Below, one piece after another: positions 15,147-24,033 of a stretch of 59,295 nt of DNA; position 1 is the stretch's first letter; every line of letters begins with the position of its first letter. The translations under genes were made by a program, and so were the position numbers. The notes under the pieces are model-generated. The model ran no database searches. It was not told the origin of the DNA and saw nothing but the letters and a program-made list of their open reading frames with translations. This stretch comes from Thomasclavelia sp. (GTDB lineage: Bacteria > Bacillota_I > Bacilli_A > Erysipelotrichales > Coprobacillaceae). The stretch covers positions 1 to 59,295 of the forward strand of contig JAQVWN010000010.1 of the NCBI GenBank assembly GCA_028749475.1, read 5' to 3'.

Positions 15147-16775
15147 ATGAGTTGGAAAATAATAAATACAGATAAATATTCAGAAATAATGAAAAAATAC
15201 AATGTTAGTAGTTTAAGCGCTAAAGTATTTTTAGCGAATAACACTAGTGATCAAGATATAAAAAATATTTTAAACCCACATTTAGTTTATAACGATTATG
15301 ATGAGTTTAAAGATGCTAATAAAATAGTAGCAAGAATTAATAAAGCAATTACGACAAATGAAAAAACATGTGTTTATGGTGACTATGACTGTGATGGAAT
15401 TCTAGCTACAAGTATTTTAGTTAAAGCTTTAAAAATGCGGGGATTAGATGCTAAGTTCCATATACCTAGTAGAACTGATGATGGTTATGGATTAAATGTA
15501 AAACGAGTAATTCAAATGTATGAAAAAGGATATACTTTAATTATTACAGTTGATAATGGAGTAAAAGCTTTTGAAGCTATTGATAAAGCTAATGAACTTG
15601 GAATGGATGTTATTGTAACTGATCACCATGATTTTGATAAGCTTCCTAATGCCTATGCAATATTACACGCTAAATTAAATCCCGATTATCCTTGTCAAAG
15701 TATTAGTGGGGGATTTACAGCTTATAAACTAGCTAGTAAATTACTTGGTAAACATGATAAATATCTTTATTCATTAGCTGCAATAACTACTATTTCAGAT
15801 ATGATGCCATTAATAGATGAAAACAGATCTCTTGTTTTAAATGGATTAAAATTTATGAATGAAAATCATTTTAGAACTATCGATTTAATTGCTGATACAA
15901 ATAGTTCATATAATACCACAACTATTGGGTTTAATATTGCTCCTAAAATTAATTCTTTTGGACGCTTATCTAATGAAGCAAGTCCCAATAAATTAGTATT
16001 GTTTTTTATGGGTGAAATGAATGAATCATATAATATCGAAGTTGGAGCTTTCGCAAAAAAGTTAAACGAAAAAAGGAAATACTTAACTACCAAAGCATAT
16101 GACCAAGCAATGGCTGATTATCATGAAGAAGACGATTTCTTATTTGTAGCTAACCAAAATATAGCAGAAGGCCTTGTTGGGCTTGTGGCTGGAAAATTTA
16201 CTTCAAGTTATAATCGTCCTAGTTTTGTTATGCTAAAAGATACTGATTCTAATACATATCATGGTAGTGCTCGAGGTGTTGATAACGCTCGAATACCCGA
16301 TATCTTTAACTACTGTAAGGATGATTTAATTCAATATGGTGGCCATTCATATGCTGGTGGGTTTTCTTTAGAAAGTGAAAAAATTGAAAGCTTTAAAAAT
16401 AATATTACTAGTTTTTTAGATTCTATTAATTTTAAAGTGGAAGAAAATATGTATCAGGGAATTTTAGTTGAGGACAAAGAGTTATCTTTAACTAATATAA
16501 AAGATTTATCTAAATTAGAGCCATTTGGTAATGGAAATGATGAACCATTATTTATTTTAAAAGATCAAATAATAGCTAATTTAACACCTTTATCTAATGG
16601 AAAACATTTAAAGATAATGACAAGAAGTAATCAAACTATTCTAATGTTCAATGTTAAAGAGCTAGATAAATATAAAATTAATAATAAAATAGATATTATA
16701 TTTAAAGTTAGTATTAATAATTTCATGAATAAAGAAAGTGTTAATCTAATTGGTGAAGAAGTAGAGTTTAATTAG
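15147..16775 (+). CDS. recJ: Single-strand-specific 5'-3' exonuclease RecJ
   Basis: 542 aa, near the short end for RecJ (B. subtilis RecJ is longer, with an extra C-terminal region). The DHH domain shows GDYDCDGILATSIL (metal Asp residues), VTDHHDFD and a conserved SGGFTAYKLA, and the DHHA1 domain has GGHSYAGGF near 407. A C-terminal OB-like part follows. Acts in recombination and mismatch repair. Ribosome binding site AGGAG precedes ATG 15147. Neighbours match the comN-recJ-apt-rel order of Bacilli. Confidence 0.9.
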   Translation: MSWKIINTDKYSEIMKKYNVSSLSAKVFLANNTSDQDIKNILNPHLVYNDYDEFKDANKIVARINKAITTNEKTCVYGDYDCDGILATSILVKALKMRGLDAKFHIPSRTDDGYGLNVKRVIQMYEKGYTLIITVDNGVKAFEAIDKANELGMDVIVTDHHDFDKLPNAYAILHAKLNPDYPCQSISGGFTAYKLASKLLGKHDKYLYSLAAITTISDMMPLIDENRSLVLNGLKFMNENHFRTIDLIADTNSSYNTTTIGFNIAPKINSFGRLSNEASPNKLVLFFMGEMNESYNIEVGAFAKKLNEKRKYLTTKAYDQAMADYHEEDDFLFVANQNIAEGLVGLVAGKFTSSYNRPSFVMLKDTDSNTYHGSARGVDNARIPDIFNYCKDDLIQYGGHSYAGGFSLESEKIESFKNNITSFLDSINFKVEENMYQGILVEDKELSLTNIKDLSKLEPFGNGNDEPLFILKDQIIANLTPLSNGKHLKIMTRSNQTILMFNVKELDKYKINNKIDIIFKVSINNFMNKESVNLIGEEVEFN

Positions 16776-16795
16776 ATTTAATTATTTGATATAAT
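16767..16795 (+). promoter_or_regulatory. apt promoter
   Basis: TTTAAT (16767-16772), 17-bp spacer, TATAAT (16790-16795). The -35 overlaps the recJ stop region. Confidence 0.5.
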
Positions 16796-16816
16796 GTTTT
16801 ACGTGGAGGAATTATA

Positions 16817-17335
16817 ATGGATTTAACAAAGTATATTGCAAGTATTCCAGACTATCCATCAAAAGGAATAATCTTTAGAGATATTACTCCTTTAATGGAA
16901 GATAGAGAAGCTTATAAAGAAGCAGTTGATCAGTTAGTAAAATGGGCTGGTGATTTAGACAGCGATATTGATGTTGTGGCTTCACCAGAAGCAAGAGGGT
17001 TCTTATTTGGGTGCCCAGTATCATATGCTATTAATAGTGGATTTGTACCAGTAAGAAAACCTGGTAAACTTCCAAGAGATGTTATTAGTGAAGAATATGA
17101 ATTAGAGTATGGTACTAATGAAGTTCAAATTCATAGCGATAGTATCAAAAAAGGCCAAAAAGTTATTATTGTTGATGACTTACTTGCTACAGGTGGAACT
17201 GTTGAAGCAGCAGTTAAACTAATTGAAGAACTAGGCGGTGAAGTAGTTGGACTTGGATTTGTAATTGAATTAGTTGATTTAAAAGGAAGAGATAAATTTA
17301 AAGATATTCCTGTCTTTTCTATGATAGAATACTAA
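16817..17335 (+). CDS. apt: Adenine phosphoribosyltransferase
   Basis: Salvages adenine with PRPP to AMP; cytosolic. 172 aa, the normal length. The N-terminal [17 protein letters not shown] motif and the PRPP-binding loop [17 protein letters not shown] (about 117-133) are intact, with the base-specificity region [15 protein letters not shown] ribosome binding site. It sits between recJ and rel, as in B. subtilis. Confidence 0.95.
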   Translation: MDLTKYIASIPDYPSKGIIFRDITPLMEDREAYKEAVDQLVKWAGDLDSDIDVVASPEARGFLFGCPVSYAINSGFVPVRKPGKLPRDVISEEYELEYGTNEVQIHSDSIKKGQKVIIVDDLLATGGTVEAAVKLIEELGGEVVGLGFVIELVDLKGRDKFKDIPVFSMIEY

Positions 17336-17356
17336 AAAGAGAATTTTCTCTTTTTT
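17334..17356 (+). terminator. Weak terminator or attenuator between apt and rel
   Basis: AAAAAGAGAA with TTCTCTTTTT, two-base loop, T-run in the right arm. No clear new promoter precedes rel, so partial read-through is likely. Confidence 0.55.
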
Positions 17357-17377
17357 GTTATAAGGAGGTGAAAGTAT

Positions 17378-19597
17378 ATGGAAAAAATTAAAGGTGCTGG
17401 AGATGTTGTAGTTTATCAAGATGTATTGGATGCTTGTAAACTATATATTCATAATCCAGATAGTTTAGAAATAATAAATAAAGCTTATGACTTTATTATG
17501 GTTAAACATAAAGATCAAAAAAGAAAAAGTGGAGAACCATATACTAATCACCTAATTTGGGTTGCTTATATTTTAGCAACACTACAAACTGGACCGGCAA
17601 CTATTGCCGCTGGTTTACTTCATGATGTTATGGAAGACTGTGATGTCTCTCATGAAGAGATGGTTGAACGTTTTGGTGAAGAAATTACATCCTTAGTTGA
17701 AGGTGTTACAAAGATTAATAAGATGCCTTTTAAAGATGTATCTGATTTTTATGCTGAAAATCATCGTAAAATATATATTGCAATGGCTAAAGATATTAGG
17801 GTCATTCTAATAAAATTTGCTGATAGACTTCATAATATGCGAACTCTAGAATTTATGCCGAAAGAAAAACAAAAACGCATATCTAGAGAAACTTTAGAAG
17901 TTTATACACCTATTGCTCATCGTTTAGGTTTGTCTGATATAAAAACAGAATTAGAAAACTTATCATTATTTTATTTAGATCCTATTGCTTATAAAGATAT
18001 TAGTAATTTACTAAAAGATAAGCAGGAACAAAGAAAAGAATCAGTTGATAAAATGATGAATGAAGTTAAAAGTCTCCTTGATGAGAATGGTTATAAATAT
18101 CGTATTACGGGTCGTGATAAATCAATTTATTCAATTTATAAAAAAATGTTTATCAAAAAGAAAAGATTTGATGAAATATATGACTTATATGCGATAAGAA
18201 TAATAGTTCAAACTAAAATGGAATGTTATAGTGTCTTGGGTTTAATTCATGATAATTATCGACCTATACCTGGTAGATTTAAAGATTATATTGCAATGCC
18301 AAAACCTAACATGTATCAATCATTGCATACATCTGTAATTGGTGATGATGGAAATACTTTTGAGGTTCAAATTAGAACTGAAGAAATGGATGAACTAGCT
18401 GAACTAGGGGTAGCAGCTCATTGGCGTTATAAAGAAGGAACTGATTATTCATCTAAAAAGGAACAAGAAGAAATTGGAGAGAAACTCCAATGGTTAAGAG
18501 AATTTATTTCTTTGAGTGATGATTTACAAGAAGATAGTGATGCTAAAGAATACTATGATTCTTTAAGAAGAGATATATTTGAAGCAAATGTATATGTTTT
18601 GACACCACAAGGAAAGATTGTTGAACTTCCAAATGGCTCAACTCCTGTCGATTTTGCTTATCGTATTCATACGCAAGTAGGTCACAGTTGTGTTGGGGCT
18701 ATTGTAAATAATGTTATGGTTCCAATTGATACTAAATTAAATACAGGTGATGTAGTTAAAATTAAAACTAGTAAAACTTCATCTGGTCCTAGTGAGGATT
18801 GGCTTAAGTTTGTAAGAACAGCTGGAGCTAGAAACAAAATTCGACAATTCGTAGCTAAAAAAGACGCTGAAGATAAAAAAGAGACAGTTGAACTTGGACG
18901 TAAAATGTTAAAGGATGAAATCAAAAAGAGAAATCTTGATGAAAAAGAATATCTTTCTCCAGAAACTTATAAGTCTTATCTAGGAGCTTTAGGTGCAAGA
19001 AAATTTGAAGATATCTTATTCTTTATCGGTAATAAAACATTACCTTTAAATACTTTATTTGAAAAAGTATCTCCAAGTAAAACCGGAATTTTTGATTCAA
19101 TCTCAAAAATAATAAATAAAAATAATCAAATTCAAAAGAAACAGAGAACTTCTGATTGTGGAGTTGCTGTTAAAGGAATTGATGGAATAAAAATCGAATT
19201 ATCAAAATGTTGTAATCCAATACCTGGTGATAAAATAATTGGTTATGTGGCCCAAGGACAAGGAATAAAAGTTCATCGTGCCGATTGTCCTAATATTTCT
19301 AAAGATAAAAATAATCATTTAATTGAAGTGTATTGGGACTATGCATCATTAAAAAATCAAAAATATGATGTTGATATCGAAATTACAGGTATTGATCGAA
19401 CTAACTTATTAAATGATATAATAAATTCTTTAGGTCAATCTGGGATTAATATTTTAAATATCAATGCCGCAGTACATGATCTTACGGCATCAATTAAACT
19501 TAAAATTGCTGTTGAAAATGCTGAGAATTTAGCTAATGCAATTTCTAATGTTGATAAAGTTGAAGGCGTATATGAAATAAAAAGAGTTATTCATTAA
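17378..19597 (+). CDS. rel: Bifunctional (p)ppGpp synthetase/hydrolase (Rel)
   Basis: Makes and degrades the stringent-response alarmone; ribosome-associated. 739 aa with all long-RSH domains: HD hydrolase (YTNHLIWVA, LLHDVMEDC near 84-92), synthetase (GRDKSIYSIYKKM and YQSLHTSV near 310-317), TGS (VYVLTPQGKIVELPNGSTPVDF), helical/zinc-finger region with CCNPIPGD, and C-terminal ACT (VDIEITGIDRTNLLNDII). The intact HD motif indicates hydrolase activity, as expected for the single Rel of Gram-positives. Strong AAGGAGGTG ribosome binding site. Confidence 0.95.
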   Translation: MEKIKGAGDVVVYQDVLDACKLYIHNPDSLEIINKAYDFIMVKHKDQKRKSGEPYTNHLIWVAYILATLQTGPATIAAGLLHDVMEDCDVSHEEMVERFGEEITSLVEGVTKINKMPFKDVSDFYAENHRKIYIAMAKDIRVILIKFADRLHNMRTLEFMPKEKQKRISRETLEVYTPIAHRLGLSDIKTELENLSLFYLDPIAYKDISNLLKDKQEQRKESVDKMMNEVKSLLDENGYKYRITGRDKSIYSIYKKMFIKKKRFDEIYDLYAIRIIVQTKMECYSVLGLIHDNYRPIPGRFKDYIAMPKPNMYQSLHTSVIGDDGNTFEVQIRTEEMDELAELGVAAHWRYKEGTDYSSKKEQEEIGEKLQWLREFISLSDDLQEDSDAKEYYDSLRRDIFEANVYVLTPQGKIVELPNGSTPVDFAYRIHTQVGHSCVGAIVNNVMVPIDTKLNTGDVVKIKTSKTSSGPSEDWLKFVRTAGARNKIRQFVAKKDAEDKKETVELGRKMLKDEIKKRNLDEKEYLSPETYKSYLGALGARKFEDILFFIGNKTLPLNTLFEKVSPSKTGIFDSISKIINKNNQIQKKQRTSDCGVAVKGIDGIKIELSKCCNPIPGDKIIGYVAQGQGIKVHRADCPNISKDKNNHLIEVYWDYASLKNQKYDVDIEITGIDRTNLLNDIINSLGQSGINILNINAAVHDLTASIKLKIAVENAENLANAISNVDKVEGVYEIKRVIH

Positions 19598-19600
19598 TCA

Positions 19601-19628
19601 TTGATTTTAATAAGCATTTTGTTATAAT
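19601..19628 (+). promoter_or_regulatory. hisS-aspS promoter
   Basis: TTGATT (19601-19606), 16-bp spacer, TATAAT (19623-19628) with an extended TGT immediately before. Transcription would begin about 19635, at the base of the T-box leader. Confidence 0.75.
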
Positions 19629-19634
19629 CTAGGT

Positions 19635-19845
19635 AATCTAATGATTGGGATTAAGTAATAATAACTGTTTAGAGAAGACATGTTTGGTGAAAATGTCTAG
19701 TTAAAATTATGGGACACCCATGAAGAGTTACTTTGAATTAAGTAGAAGTAAACGTTAATCGCGTTAAGATTTAAGTGCGTACAATATGTACGAATAAAGG
19801 TGGTACCGCGTATAAAACGTCCTTTAATTAGGGCGTTTTTTATAT
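19635..19845 (+). promoter_or_regulatory. T-box leader controlling hisS-aspS (His/Asp specifier)
   Basis: tRNA-sensing attenuator. The distal stem I loop region TTTGGTGAAA and the T-box AAAGGTGGTACCGCG (about 19797-19810) are conserved, and the terminator AAAACGTCCT/AGGGCGTTTT plus T-run ends the leader. Aligning stem I with the tyrS T-box in this window (where the specifier is TAC) places the specifier at CAC, His, 19715-19717. The codon overlapping it, GAC at 19713-19715, is Asp. The leader precedes hisS and aspS, so both tRNAs are relevant. Confidence 0.9.
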
Positions 19846-19861
19846 TTTAAGGAGGAAATTT

Positions 19862-21142
19862 ATGTACAAAGCACCAAGAGGAACAATTGATATTTTGCCA
19901 AATGAATCAGTTAAATGGCAAACATTAGAACAACTACTACACACAATTTGTTCGAATTATAACGTTAAAGAAGTAAGAACACCAATCTTTGAATCAACAG
20001 AATTATTTTCAAGATCAGTAGGAGAAACTACTGATGTTGTAAATAAAGAAATGTATACTTTTGAAGATAAAAAAGGACGTTCATTAACCCTTAGACCAGA
20101 AGGAACAGCTGGTATTGCTAGAGCATATGTTCAAAACAAGTTATATACAAATCCTGATAATATTACAAAAGTATATTATATGGGCCCAATGTTTAGATAT
20201 GAAAGACCTCAAAATGGTCGTCAAAGACAATTCCATCAATTTGGAGTAGAAATGTTAGGATATGAATCTCCATATTTAGATGTTGAATGTATGACAATGG
20301 CTGTAACCGTTGTTGAAGCTTTAGGATTAGAAGGCGTAAAACTTCATATTAATTCTCTTGGAGATGATGAATCTAGAGATAATTATCGTAAGGCTTTAAA
20401 GGATCACTTTAGACCTTATTTAAATGAGTTATGTGAAGATTGTAAAAATAGATTTGAAAAGAATCCCCTACGAATTTTAGATTGTAAAGTAGACAAAGAT
20501 AATGAAGCAATGAAAAATGCTCCTAAAGCTATTGATTACTTAAGTGAAAACGCTAAGGCTCACTTTGATAAAGTCTGTTCATTATTAGATGATTTAGAAG
20601 TTCCATATGAAATTGATTATAACCTTGTAAGAGGGTTAGACTATTATTGTCATACTGTATTTGAAATCATTAGTGATGATAAACGATTAGGTTCTGGTTC
20701 AACTGTTGGTGGCGGTGGACGCTATAATGGTTTAGTTAAAGAACTAGGTGGTCCAGATCATGGTGGTGTTGGCTTTGCATTTGGTCTTGAAAGGCTATTA
20801 ATTGCTATGAATGATGAGATGATGGAAGAAGAAGGTATTGATGCCTATATTATGCCTATTGGAAAAGAATCATTAGATATAGCTACCCAAATAGCTACTA
20901 TGTTAAGAGCTAATGGATATGCTACTGATATTGATTACCAAGCTCGTTCTTTAAAAGCTCAATTTAAAACAGTTGATCGAGTAAATGCTCATTTTTCAAT
21001 CATTATCGGAGAAGAAGAAATTAAAAAAGAAGTAGTAAATATAAGATGTAATCACACAAAAGTTCAAGATGAAGTTAAGTTTGAAAACATTTTGGAATAT
21101 TTAGATAATCATGAAGGAGAACATAGTCATGAACATGAATAG
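19862..21142 (+). CDS. hisS: Histidyl-tRNA synthetase
   Basis: Class II synthetase, 426 aa. Motif 2 region RYERPQNGRQRQFHQFGVE, histidine-specific HisA loop LVRGLDYYCHTVFE, GGGGRYNGLV, and motif 3 GFAFGLERLL are all present. A short His/Glu-rich tail (NHEGEHSHEHE) at the C-terminus overlaps the start of aspS by 14 bases. AAGGAGG ribosome binding site; controlled by the T-box leader upstream. Confidence 0.95.
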   Translation: MYKAPRGTIDILPNESVKWQTLEQLLHTICSNYNVKEVRTPIFESTELFSRSVGETTDVVNKEMYTFEDKKGRSLTLRPEGTAGIARAYVQNKLYTNPDNITKVYYMGPMFRYERPQNGRQRQFHQFGVEMLGYESPYLDVECMTMAVTVVEALGLEGVKLHINSLGDDESRDNYRKALKDHFRPYLNELCEDCKNRFEKNPLRILDCKVDKDNEAMKNAPKAIDYLSENAKAHFDKVCSLLDDLEVPYEIDYNLVRGLDYYCHTVFEIISDDKRLGSGSTVGGGGRYNGLVKELGGPDHGGVGFAFGLERLLIAMNDEMMEEEGIDAYIMPIGKESLDIATQIATMLRANGYATDIDYQARSLKAQFKTVDRVNAHFSIIIGEEEIKKEVVNIRCNHTKVQDEVKFENILEYLDNHEGEHSHEHE

Positions 21143-22886
21143 AACACATAATAATGGTGAACTTAGAATTGAAAATGTTAATGAAGAAGTTGAATTAGTG
21201 GGATGGGTAGCTAAGAAAAGAAATCTTGGTTCTTTAGTGTTTATTGATTTAAGAGATAGATATGGTATTACTCAAATAGTATTAAATGAGGATTTAGAAT
21301 CTATTTCTAAAGAACTTAAAAATGAATATGTTGTTCATGTATGTGGGAAAGTAATTGAAAGAAGTTCAAAAAACAAAAACATTCCAACTGGTGAAATAGA
21401 AATAGAAGTAAACAATGTTGAAATTATAAATAAAGCTAATCTTACACCAATGATTATTGCAGATGAAACTGATGCTTTAGAAGAAACTAGACTTCAATAT
21501 CGTTATTTAGATCTTAGAAGACCTATAATGCAAAATAAAATTATGACAAGAGCTAAGATTACTAGAAGTATTAGAAATTATTTAGATAGTCATGATTTTA
21601 TAGATATTGAAACTCCATATTTAAATAGATCAACTCCCGAAGGTGCAAGAGATTTTCTTGTTCCTTCAAGAGTTCATAATGGTGAGTTTTATGCTTTACC
21701 TCAATCACCTCAATTATTTAAACAATTATTAATGATTTCTGGATTTGAAAAGTATTATCAAATTGCTCGTTGTTTTAGAGATGAAGATTTAAGAGCTGAT
21801 CGTCAACCTGAATTTACCCAAGTAGACGTTGAAATGTCATTTATGACCACTGATCAAATTTTAAAATTTGGAGAAGAAATGGTCGCTAAAGTTATCAAAG
21901 AAGTTAAAGGGATAGACATAAAACTTCCTCTTGCTAGAATGACTTGGCATGATGCGATGGAAACATATGGTATTGATAAACCTGATATTCGTTTTGATAT
22001 GAAATTAGTGAATTTGAATGAAGTTGTTAATGATGTTGATTTCATGGTCTTTAAAAGTGCTTTAGATAACAATGGTTTTGTTAAAGGTATTAATGTTAAA
22101 GGACAAGCTGAAAACTATTCAAGAAAGAAAATTGATAAATTAACAGATCTTGCTAAAAAATATAAAGCTAAGGGTCTTGCTTGGATGAAAGTAAAAGACA
22201 ATAAAGCTGAAGGACCAATAGTAAAATTCTTTACTGATGAACAATTGACAAAACTTTTAACTGCGATGGATGCTAAAGATAATGACTTATTATTATTTGT
22301 AAGTGATACTAAGTATACTGTTGTTTGTGATTCTCTTGCAGCCATTAGAAATCATTTAGGTAAAGAATTAGAGTTATATGATAAAAACGAGTTAGCATTA
22401 TTATGGGTAACAGATTTCCCTATGTTTGAATATGATGAAGAAAATAAGCGTTATAAAGCAATGCATCATCCATTTACTAGACCTCTTGAAAAACATAAGG
22501 ATATTATTGATACTGATCAAGAACATTGTTTAGCAGATGCTTATGACATTGTTTTAAATGGTTTTGAACTTGGTGGTGGTTCTCAAAGAATATATGAACC
22601 TGAACTTCAAGAAAGAGCGTTTAAAGCAGTAGCCCTAACAGATGAACAAATAGAAGCAAAATTTGGATGGTTTGTGGACGCTTTCCAATATGGAACTCCT
22701 CCTCATGCTGGTTTTGCATTAGGACTTGATCGACTTGCAATGCTTCTTACAAACTCTGATTCCATTAGAGATGTAATTGCTTTCCCTAAAAATGCTAGTG
22801 CAAGTTGTCCTATGAGCAAGGCTCCAAACAAAGTTGATAATGAACAATTAAAAGAATTAGGAATCCAGGTGATTGATAATGAATAG
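21129..22886 (+). CDS. aspS: Aspartyl-tRNA synthetase
   Basis: Class II, bacterial type, 585 aa. An N-terminal OB domain (ELVGWVAKKRNLGSLVFIDLRD) binds the anticodon; motif 2 is FRDEDLRADRQPEFTQVD, the bacterial GAD insertion lies at about 290-400, and motif 3 GFALGLDRLAML is near the end. Start ATG 21129 has AAGGAG at 21114-21119; the in-frame ATG at 21111 is upstream of that site. Co-translated with hisS. Whether it also charges tRNA-Asn depends on GatCAB, which is not visible here. Confidence 0.95.
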   Translation: MNMNRTHNNGELRIENVNEEVELVGWVAKKRNLGSLVFIDLRDRYGITQIVLNEDLESISKELKNEYVVHVCGKVIERSSKNKNIPTGEIEIEVNNVEIINKANLTPMIIADETDALEETRLQYRYLDLRRPIMQNKIMTRAKITRSIRNYLDSHDFIDIETPYLNRSTPEGARDFLVPSRVHNGEFYALPQSPQLFKQLLMISGFEKYYQIARCFRDEDLRADRQPEFTQVDVEMSFMTTDQILKFGEEMVAKVIKEVKGIDIKLPLARMTWHDAMETYGIDKPDIRFDMKLVNLNEVVNDVDFMVFKSALDNNGFVKGINVKGQAENYSRKKIDKLTDLAKKYKAKGLAWMKVKDNKAEGPIVKFFTDEQLTKLLTAMDAKDNDLLLFVSDTKYTVVCDSLAAIRNHLGKELELYDKNELALLWVTDFPMFEYDEENKRYKAMHHPFTRPLEKHKDIIDTDQEHCLADAYDIVLNGFELGGGSQRIYEPELQERAFKAVALTDEQIEAKFGWFVDAFQYGTPPHAGFALGLDRLAMLLTNSDSIRDVIAFPKNASASCPMSKAPNKVDNEQLKELGIQVIDNE

Positions 22887-23952
22887 TGCAAGAATTGAAT
22901 TAGTTAAAGAAATGATGGAACAAGCTCGTTTGGATTACTTTATAATGTGTGATCCTCAATCTATCGATTATTGTTTAGATTATTATAACGAGCCTGGTGA
23001 AAGACTTTATGCATTAATTATTAGTAAAAATGATGATCATAAAATCATTTTGAATGATTTATTCTTTGTAGAAGATTATCTTGGCTTAGAAACTATTTAT
23101 TACAGTGATACTGATGATGGTGTTGATGTAATAGTTAATAGTTTAGATAAACCTCGAAGAATAGGGGTTGATAAAAACTTTCCTGCTAGATTCTTACTAC
23201 CATTAATGGCTCGAATTCCAAATGCTAAATTTATTAATGCTTCTCCTTGTGTCGATATGATTAGAATGAATAAAGATAAAAATGAACAAGTTCTAATGAT
23301 AGAAGCTAGTAGAATTAATGATAAAACTATGAGTGACATTGTTGATAAAATTAAAACTGGAGCTACCGAAGAAGAAGTTGCTGATGAAATTGAAAAAATG
23401 TATAAAGCAAATGGCGGTGAAGGAAATAGTTTTACTCCAATAGTGGCTTATGGTAAAAATGGTGCTAATCCTCATCATATGTGTGATGATTCCACTTTAA
23501 AACCAGGAGACTCAATTATCATTGATGTTGGTTGCCGTTATAAAGGATATTGTTCAGATATGACTAGAACTTTCTTCTATAAAGAAGCTTCTTTAAAAGC
23601 TAAAGAAGTATATGAATTAGTAAAAAAGGCTAATGCAACTGCTGAAGCATATATAAAACCCGGGGTTAGACTTTGTGACATTGATGCTAAAGCTAGAGAT
23701 TTAATCAGTGAAGCTGGATATGGACCTCAATTTAATCATCGTTTAGGTCATTTTATTGGAAGAGATGTTCATGAATACGGTGATGTTTCTGCTAATTTTG
23801 ATTTAGAAGTTGAAGAAGGAATGATCTTTTCTATTGAACCAGGAGTATATATTCCAGGTGAATTTGGAGTTAGAATTGAAGATTTAGTCCTAGTTACTGA
23901 AGATGGATGTAAAGTCTTAAATAGTTATACTAAAGATTTAACAATAATTTAG
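22879..23952 (+). CDS. M24-family Xaa-Pro aminopeptidase/dipeptidase
   Basis: 357 aa. An N-terminal creatinase-like domain (about 1-120) is followed by the pita-bread metallopeptidase domain with the metal ligands: Asp in IIIDVG, Asp in GYCSDMTRTFF, His in GHFIGRDVHEYG, Glu in SIEPGVYI and Glu in VRIEDL. It cleaves X-Pro bonds in peptides taken up by the cell. The start is ATG 22879 with AGGTGA six bases upstream, overlapping the end of aspS by 8 bases, so it belongs to the hisS-aspS T-box transcript. Confidence 0.9.
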   Translation: MNSARIELVKEMMEQARLDYFIMCDPQSIDYCLDYYNEPGERLYALIISKNDDHKIILNDLFFVEDYLGLETIYYSDTDDGVDVIVNSLDKPRRIGVDKNFPARFLLPLMARIPNAKFINASPCVDMIRMNKDKNEQVLMIEASRINDKTMSDIVDKIKTGATEEEVADEIEKMYKANGGEGNSFTPIVAYGKNGANPHHMCDDSTLKPGDSIIIDVGCRYKGYCSDMTRTFFYKEASLKAKEVYELVKKANATAEAYIKPGVRLCDIDAKARDLISEAGYGPQFNHRLGHFIGRDVHEYGDVSANFDLEVEEGMIFSIEPGVYIPGEFGVRIEDLVLVTEDGCKVLNSYTKDLTII

Positions 23953-23977
23953 TGAGTATAAAAATACTCACTTTTTT
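23951..23977 (+). terminator. Terminator of the hisS-aspS-peptidase operon
   Basis: AGTGAGTAT, loop AAAA, ATACTCACT, then six T. Confidence 0.85.
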
Positions 23978-24006
23978 ATGTTTTAATAATTATTTTGAAC
24001 TATTTG

Positions 24007-24015
24007 TGCTAAAAT
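24007..24015 (+). promoter_or_regulatory. Extended -10 of the murC promoter
   Basis: TGCTAAAAT; no good -35 box at the expected distance. Confidence 0.4.
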
Positions 24016-24033
24016 GTTTTGTGAGGTGAAATT

